A DNA stretch of 64,000 nt, from positions 2,108,001 to 2,172,000 of the forward strand of contig NZ_CP095462.1 of assembly GCF_023022965.1 (NCBI RefSeq), in the 5' to 3' direction. Shown piece by piece: positions 60,079 to 64,000 of this stretch. Numbering within the stretch: position 1 is the stretch's first letter; each line of letters opens with the position of its first letter. The notes beneath the pieces are model-generated. The model was given only the letters and a program-made list of their open reading frames with translations. It did not search any database and was not told where the DNA came from. A program made the translations under genes and the position numbers. This DNA comes from Ectobacillus sp. JY-23. Lineage in GTDB: Bacteria > Bacillota > Bacilli > Bacillales > Bacillaceae_G.

Positions 60079-60945
60079 TTATAGCATGCTGATATTATTA
60101 TGGACGAATTCCGAAAACGTATAATTTTGTTGAAGTTCAAAAATAGTGGCTGCTTTTTGCATAAATTGTACAGCTCTTTCTTTTTCATTTAAATGGTGCC
60201 AATTGACACCTTGCTGATAATGCAATTCTCCAAATAAATACAACGTTTCTTGCTTAAGACATTCCTTAATACCAAGATCTATATAATCAACTGATTCCGT
60301 AAACTTTTGAATGGCAGTTAACGATTTAGATAACCCGTATAAGACCCTGATTTTGACTTTATATGATTCCTCATGCTCCGTATGAATTAACTGCAATGCT
60401 TTCGTATAGGTTTCTATTGATTCTTCATATTTTTTAGTCTCATTATAGATAATTCCAATGCTATTTAATATTTCAATTTCTCGCTCTGTAGCAAAATGTG
60501 GCGTTCGGGATGTCATTCTCAAAGCGGTTTTAAGGAAAGATATAGCTTTCTCTTCATTTCTCTCTAAATAATACACGCAAACACCTTCATGCCATAAAAA
60601 AAACTGTTGACTGTCTATATCTTGAAAGATTTGTTTATCTTTTTCACGCTTAATAAGAGCAGCTACTTCCCCATAATTACGATTTCTGACTTGCTTTCTC
60701 ATTTCAGCCTTTATATTTTTCATATACTCTAGTTGAGGGGATTGTGCCACGTTGAAAAAATAATTGATATCTATACCTAATTTTTTTGCAATTTTATAAA
60801 GAGTGACTGAAGAAGGATTTTCTTTTCCGCTCTCAATTTTACTAAGTTGTGCTTGTGAACATATGCCTTCGACCAGCTCTTTTTGTGTATATCCCAAAGC
60901 TTTTCTCACATCCTTAATAATAAGGCCAATCTGTTCCACATCCAA
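60079..60945 (-). CDS. HTH-TPR regulator of the PlcR/NprR (RRNPP) type
   Basis: The 288-residue protein has an N-terminal Xre helix-turn-helix (about residues 3-58; ALGYTQKELVEGICSQAQLSKIESGKENPSS) and five or so helical TPR repeats to the C-terminus. Length and layout match PlcR-type regulators (about 285 aa), which bind a processed, re-imported peptide. The TTG start at 60945 follows GGAGGAACAAGTA; GTG at 60939 is an alternative. A divergent 44-codon exported-peptide gene lies 690 bp away, and a bacteriocin-like cluster follows that. Confidence 0.85.
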   Translation of the reverse strand: MDVEQIGLIIKDVRKALGYTQKELVEGICSQAQLSKIESGKENPSSVTLYKIAKKLGIDINYFFNVAQSPQLEYMKNIKAEMRKQVRNRNYGEVAALIKREKDKQIFQDIDSQQFFLWHEGVCVYYLERNEEKAISFLKTALRMTSRTPHFATEREIEILNSIGIIYNETKKYEESIETYTKALQLIHTEHEESYKVKIRVLYGLSKSLTAIQKFTESVDYIDLGIKECLKQETLYLFGELHYQQGVNWHHLNEKERAVQFMQKAATIFELQQNYTFSEFVHNNISML

Positions 60946-61193
60946 TACTTGTTCCTCCAAACCTTACTTTTACTATTCTTTTATTATATTTGATATATTA
61001 CCTTTAATAAATTGGGGGATGTATCCTTACAAAAGAATTATACACTATATAAAATATTGTATTTCATAATTCTATGAATAGAGCTTTTCTCAGTAACAGA
61101 AATTCTGTTATTGTTATGTTTTAACCAAAATTCTGCCGTACATTCGCAATAGAATATGAATTCTTATCATAAATGGAGAAGTTTTTAAAGATA

Positions 61194-61333
61194 GGCTCAG
61201 TTAAAGTTCGTTGTTGACTTCCATTTTCGCGGGCAGTCAGGGAGTCTCCTCAGTGCTATACGCCTGCGGTTCCTCCCTTTGACTTGCTTTGTCTCATCCC
61301 CTTCACTTCAATCAACCAGTGGTAATTACAACC
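61194..61333. mobile_element. MITE-like element, copy 5 (140 bp, diverged right end)
   Basis: GGCTCAGTTAAAG at the left matches the family terminus. The right end (ACAACC) is shortened, apparently by an internal deletion. The flanks TAAAGATA (61186-61193) and GAAAGATA (61334-61341) agree at 7 of 8 positions, consistent with an aged target duplication. It lies between the HTH-TPR regulator and the peptide gene. Confidence 0.75.
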
Positions 61334-61634
61334 GAAAGATAAAACAAAGTGCCACAAAACCTATTAAAAATATTTTCAGGAAAAATAGGATAGGAGCATA
61401 CAGTCCACTCCAATAACTTACATCAAACGGGTCACAGATTGAATAACTGAAATATCACTCCCTGTTCTTATACATTGCTCTAGAAACAGGGCATCATTCT
61501 TGTCGGGTCTATCTTTTAAGACGAGTACATATTTTCAAAATTTGTTAAAATTTCAAAAAAATGTTTATTTTTTTAGCTTTTTATGTAAAATAAGGAATGG
61601 AGTATTCATTTATCACAATAAGGAGGATTTTGTA

Positions 61635-61769
61635 ATGCGTAAATTTTTGACACTTTTCTTTGCTCTAATTGTAATGTTCACTTTAATAAGGTTAACACCT
61701 AATGCTATTCAATTAGTTATAGAGGAGTTACCTAACCAACATACCCTTCCAATAGATTTATATATCTAA
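61635..61769 (+). CDS. Exported small pro-peptide, candidate PapR-like signal (44 aa)
   Basis: The 44-residue product MRKFLTLFFALIVMFTLIRL... has a basic start, a hydrophobic signal-like core and a hydrophilic C-terminus ending ELPNQHTLPIDLYI. PapR, the PlcR signal precursor, has the same size and design with a short C-terminal active peptide (for example LPFEF). AAGGAGG lies 8 bp before the ATG, and a perfect terminator 15 bp after the stop shows it is an independent gene. Pairing with the PlcR-like regulator is inference; in Bacillus cereus papR lies downstream of plcR on the same strand, unlike here. Confidence 0.7.
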   Translation: MRKFLTLFFALIVMFTLIRLTPNAIQLVIEELPNQHTLPIDLYI

Positions 61770-61783
61770 TACATCTTTATTTG

Positions 61784-61823
61784 AAAAGGAGATTTTCTAG
61801 TAAACTAGAAATCTCCTTTTTTT
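61784..61823 (+). terminator. Terminator of the small peptide gene
   Basis: GGAGATTTTCTAGT/ACTAGAAATCTCC stem followed by TTTTTTT. Confidence 0.9.
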
Positions 61824-61876
61824 ATGAATTGTACGTTTTACTTTACTACCTCTTCCTATTCCCCTTCAGCCTCCTA

Positions 61877-62569
61877 TCATTTAAACGAAGTCAATGTCAT
61901 CCCATTAATGATATTAAAGAACAGTAAGATTGCGAAAAATAAAAACGCTGTAAACCATGCAAAAGACTTTGGAAAGTCTGCTACAATTAGAAGACCTTTT
62001 GCTCTTAAAATAAAGTGCCAAATTGCAAAAATTTCGATTCCATTTAAAAATCCAAATAATCCACCCTCAGGTTCTACCAACCCTCCAAAACTCGTTACAT
62101 AAAAGGGCATGGATCCATCAATAAAATACTTAATTAAACCATTAACCCAAATTGAAATCACAGTAATAATCATAATATGAATATTTAAAGATAACAATTG
62201 CTTGAACTTCACATCTGAACTTGTAAATTTCGCCAAAAATAACTGAACACCTGAAGATACAAACAGGTATACGAACGGGATGAGTCCACCAGCTGCTATA
62301 ATAGATATTCTCGTGAAAGTGACGAGAAATTCCTCGGAGCCTTTGGGAACATCTCCTTGGAGAAGAAAGTTAGTGTCAAGGGAAAATGCTGTAATAATTG
62401 TGCCCGTCATTTGCAATACAAATATAATGACTAAAGGAAAAACTATGATTGGATTACGTTTCATTCTCTCAAAATTTTGTAACGGTGCAAAAATGGTTCC
62501 TAAGAGCGTTGGGCGTTCCCTATCTACCTTTGCCGTCTCAACTTTAACTCCCAAAATATTCTCTCTCAT
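61877..62569 (-). CDS. Stand-alone Yip1-domain membrane protein (YknW paralogue)
   Basis: The 230-residue protein has the Yip1 opening RPTLLGTIFAPLQNFERMKRN near residues 19-39 and five membrane segments. It is a clear relative of the YknW-like protein at 38621, sharing the P-L-x-F-E-R-M-K stretch and overall layout. YknW works with the toxin-protection transporter YknXYZ. Its place beside a bacteriocin-like locus suggests a role in self-protection, but that is inference. AAGGAGAAGTGATAAG precedes the ATG. Confidence 0.83.
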   Translation of the reverse strand: MRENILGVKVETAKVDRERPTLLGTIFAPLQNFERMKRNPIIVFPLVIIFVLQMTGTIITAFSLDTNFLLQGDVPKGSEEFLVTFTRISIIAAGGLIPFVYLFVSSGVQLFLAKFTSSDVKFKQLLSLNIHIMIITVISIWVNGLIKYFIDGSMPFYVTSFGGLVEPEGGLFGFLNGIEIFAIWHFILRAKGLLIVADFPKSFAWFTAFLFFAILLFFNIINGMTLTSFK

Positions 62570-62913
62570 CTTATCACTTCTCCTTATACCAATTATAAAA
62601 TATTCCTTAAAGAATTAAATATGATTCGAAACCATATAAAATCCTTTATAAATCCTGAAATTCTTTTCAATAAAGGTTTATATCGGTATCGAAAAAAATA
62701 ACTTTAAGAATATTATTTACTATTTCATCGTTTTAATTGTAAAATAACAACAACTACTTAATCTTATACTACTTAAAAATCCATTCATCTTTATGTTATT
62801 ATCTTACAGTTTCGAATTCAAAATCAATACATATTTGTTTGACTTATATGTAATATTCCTTTAGGAATTAAATTTATAGCCAATCTGTAAAAGCAGAAGA
62901 ATAGGAGGAGAAA
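62570..62913. other. Divergent AT-rich control region of the Yip1 and regulator genes
   Basis: 344 bp, very AT-rich, no gene. No confident promoter or operator was identified. Confidence 0.4.
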
Positions 62914-63585
62914 ATGAACTTAGTCGTTATATCTCAAAACAGTTTATTGATATCTTTACTAAGAACTGTACTCAATAACACAAAGGTTCAAATAGAAGTC
63001 TTAAAAAACCCCATTAGCTATAATACTCTTCATCTCCCTCCCTCTAGTAGTAGGGAAGCTGCACTAATAATTGACACACAACTATTGGACGAAGCTGCAG
63101 CGCAACGTTGGATGGATTTTGCAAAAATTTCCAAGAATCCTATTTTGCTGGTCAACACGGAATATCAAACTCCTGAGGACATTATTAGTGTTCAAAAATC
63201 TATTCTTTATTTATCTAACCCTTTACTATCTCTAGGGAATTTGGATGCAATTAAAGAACATGAGGAAAACCACTCTGAGAAACATGCACTAGATTTATAT
63301 TTGGATACAGATGTCATTTTTGACATTTCTAATCTTTGTGTATTAAAAAAAGGAGAAAAAATTCCTCTGACCAATCTGGAGGCAAAAATTTTGTTATTTC
63401 TTTATAAAAATTTAAATCAAATTATTGAAACAAATATTTTGATGGAAAAAGCAGAATTGTCAAATAGCGCAAGTTTATATGTCCATATTAAAAACTTAAG
63501 GAACAAGATTGAAAAGAACCCTCAAAGCCCAGCCATTCTAAAGACAGCTCGAAAAAAAGGATATATTCTATCAATCAAACCTTAA
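62914..63585 (+). CDS. Winged-helix (OmpR/PhoB-type) transcription factor with a degenerate receiver-like N-terminus
   Basis: The 223-residue protein has a C-terminal Trans_reg_C winged helix (about residues 135-222; IPLTNLEAKILLFLYKNLNQ, then SASLYVHIKNLRNKIE and ILKTARKKGYIL). The N-terminal half starts MNLVVISQNSLLISLLRTVL like a receiver domain but lacks the acidic pocket and phosphorylatable Asp in the usual places, so control is probably not by phosphorylation. AATAGGAGGAGAAA precedes the ATG. No histidine kinase gene is adjacent. It directly precedes the bacteriocin-like peptide genes and is their likely activator. Confidence 0.8.
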   Translation: MNLVVISQNSLLISLLRTVLNNTKVQIEVLKNPISYNTLHLPPSSSREAALIIDTQLLDEAAAQRWMDFAKISKNPILLVNTEYQTPEDIISVQKSILYLSNPLLSLGNLDAIKEHEENHSEKHALDLYLDTDVIFDISNLCVLKKGEKIPLTNLEAKILLFLYKNLNQIIETNILMEKAELSNSASLYVHIKNLRNKIEKNPQSPAILKTARKKGYILSIKP

Positions 63586-63745
63586 GAAAGAATACATCCA
63601 TATATATGAAACCTAAAGAAAAACTATATTGTATTAAAATGTAATTAATGTTAAATTTTAGATATTGGTAGTAAGCATTTCTTCAAAACGAGTACATAGT
63701 TACAGTGCTTATTTTCCTAAAAACAATCAGAATGGGGGCAAAAAC

Positions 63746-63937
63746 ATGGAACATTTCGTAGGGCATTTGGTTTCAAAGTTAGGATTGGATCAAGAGGTAT
63801 CATTGGCAATCGTAGCTCTGTTAGGATCTGCTGGTGCAGCCGCTGTAGTGGCAGCTTGGCCTTTCTTGGCACCTTTCGTTCTAACACTTCGTGGTATTTT
63901 AGCGGTAGCGGGAACTGCTGCAGCTGTAGGGTTCTAA
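63746..63937 (+). CDS. Hydrophobic Cys-free peptide, candidate bacteriocin (63 aa)
   Basis: The 63-residue peptide starts MEHFVGHLVSKLGLDQEVSL and is then almost wholly hydrophobic and helical (AIVALLGSAGAAAVVAAWPF, APFVLTLRGILAVAGTAAAV), ending in an aromatic residue (VGF). There is no signal peptide and no double-glycine leader. Size, composition and lack of a leader fit circular or leaderless bacteriocins, whose ring closure typically joins a hydrophobic N-terminus to a C-terminal aromatic. ATG at 63746 is chosen because GGGGGCAAAAAC precedes it; an upstream in-frame TTG has no ribosome-binding site. A holin-like peptide is the alternative. Confidence 0.65.
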   Translation: MEHFVGHLVSKLGLDQEVSLAIVALLGSAGAAAVVAAWPFLAPFVLTLRGILAVAGTAAAVGF

Positions 63938-63964
63938 AAATTTAATTACTGGAGGTAACCAATC

Positions 63965-64000
63965 ATGGTTGAAAAACTTACTGGGTTATTAGTAGGCACT
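63965..64000 (+). CDS. Second bacteriocin-like peptide gene, partial
   Basis: ATG at 63965 follows a strong GGAGG and starts MVEKLTGLLVGT before the window ends. It lies 28 bp after the first peptide gene and shares its pattern (charged start, then leucine/valine/glycine rich), so the two are probably tandem structural genes of one operon. Confidence 0.6.
   Translation, partial: MVEKLTGLLVGT

Noticed and set aside
61585-61620. PlcR box (TATGNAN4TNCATA) upstream of the small peptide gene
   Set aside because: TATGTAAAATAAGG matches only the left half; the right half-site is missing, so no PlcR box is claimed.

Overview
The window is chromosomal DNA from a low-GC, Gram-positive, spore-former-type bacterium of the family Bacillaceae. 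The evidence is the set of close Bacillus-type gene pairs (ythA-ythB, ywqB-ywqA, a yknX-Y-Z-W set, comK, ltaS, tagO), strong AGGAGG ribosome-binding sites, frequent TTG/GTG starts and an rrn operon with sigma-A promoters. I cannot fix the species from memory; it looks like a relative of the Bacillus cereus or Ectobacillus branch.

Layout. 1-4.3 kb: the start of a UDP-glucose dehydrogenase gene, the teichoic-acid initiator tagO and a cytochrome bd-type oxidase (ythAB). 4.3-9 kb: a lactate permease, a lipoprotein, a quinone reductase-like flavoprotein and small membrane proteins, interrupted by two MITE-like elements. 9-18.3 kb: lipoteichoic acid synthase, an aldo-keto reductase, a D-amino-acid aminotransferase, two tandem exported MTA/SAH nucleosidases and two SH3b wall enzymes. 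18.3-28.2 kb: the SWIM/SNF2 pair ywqBA, a 420-bp non-autonomous IS200/IS605-type element, an RRNPP-type regulator, and an SgrR-like regulator divergent from an MFS exporter. 28-29.8 kb: a DUF4230 protein and a GNAT. 29.8-35.1 kb: a complete rrn operon on the minus strand (16S-23S-5S-tRNA-Leu) with two clear promoters. 35.1-36.7 kb: a cluster of three MITE copies around a VanZ-like gene. 36.7-42.4 kb: a DUF1659/DUF2922 pair, DUF4359, DoxX and the YknXYZW efflux set. 42.4-50 kb: a diguanylate cyclase, a degenerate GalE beside an intact GalE, an EAL pseudogene, ComK converging on a small sigma factor, and a PAS-MCP sensor. 50-59.7 kb: two giant divergent secreted proteins (phosphodiester glycosidase plus metallophosphoesterase; subtilase with a dockerin-like tail) and an aldose epimerase.

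60-64 kb is the most interesting part. It holds a PlcR/NprR-like HTH-TPR regulator, a divergent 44-codon exported peptide gene with its own terminator, a stand-alone Yip1 protein related to YknW, a PhoB-like winged-helix regulator, and then at least two consecutive genes for very hydrophobic, Ala/Gly-rich, Cys-free peptides that run off the window. I read this as the left end of a probably peptide-signalled bacteriocin-like locus. That assignment is inference; the individual genes are visible.

A dispersed element of about 120-220 bp with inverted termini and 8-bp target duplications occurs six times, five with perfect duplications, so this chromosome has been a recurrent target for small transposable elements.
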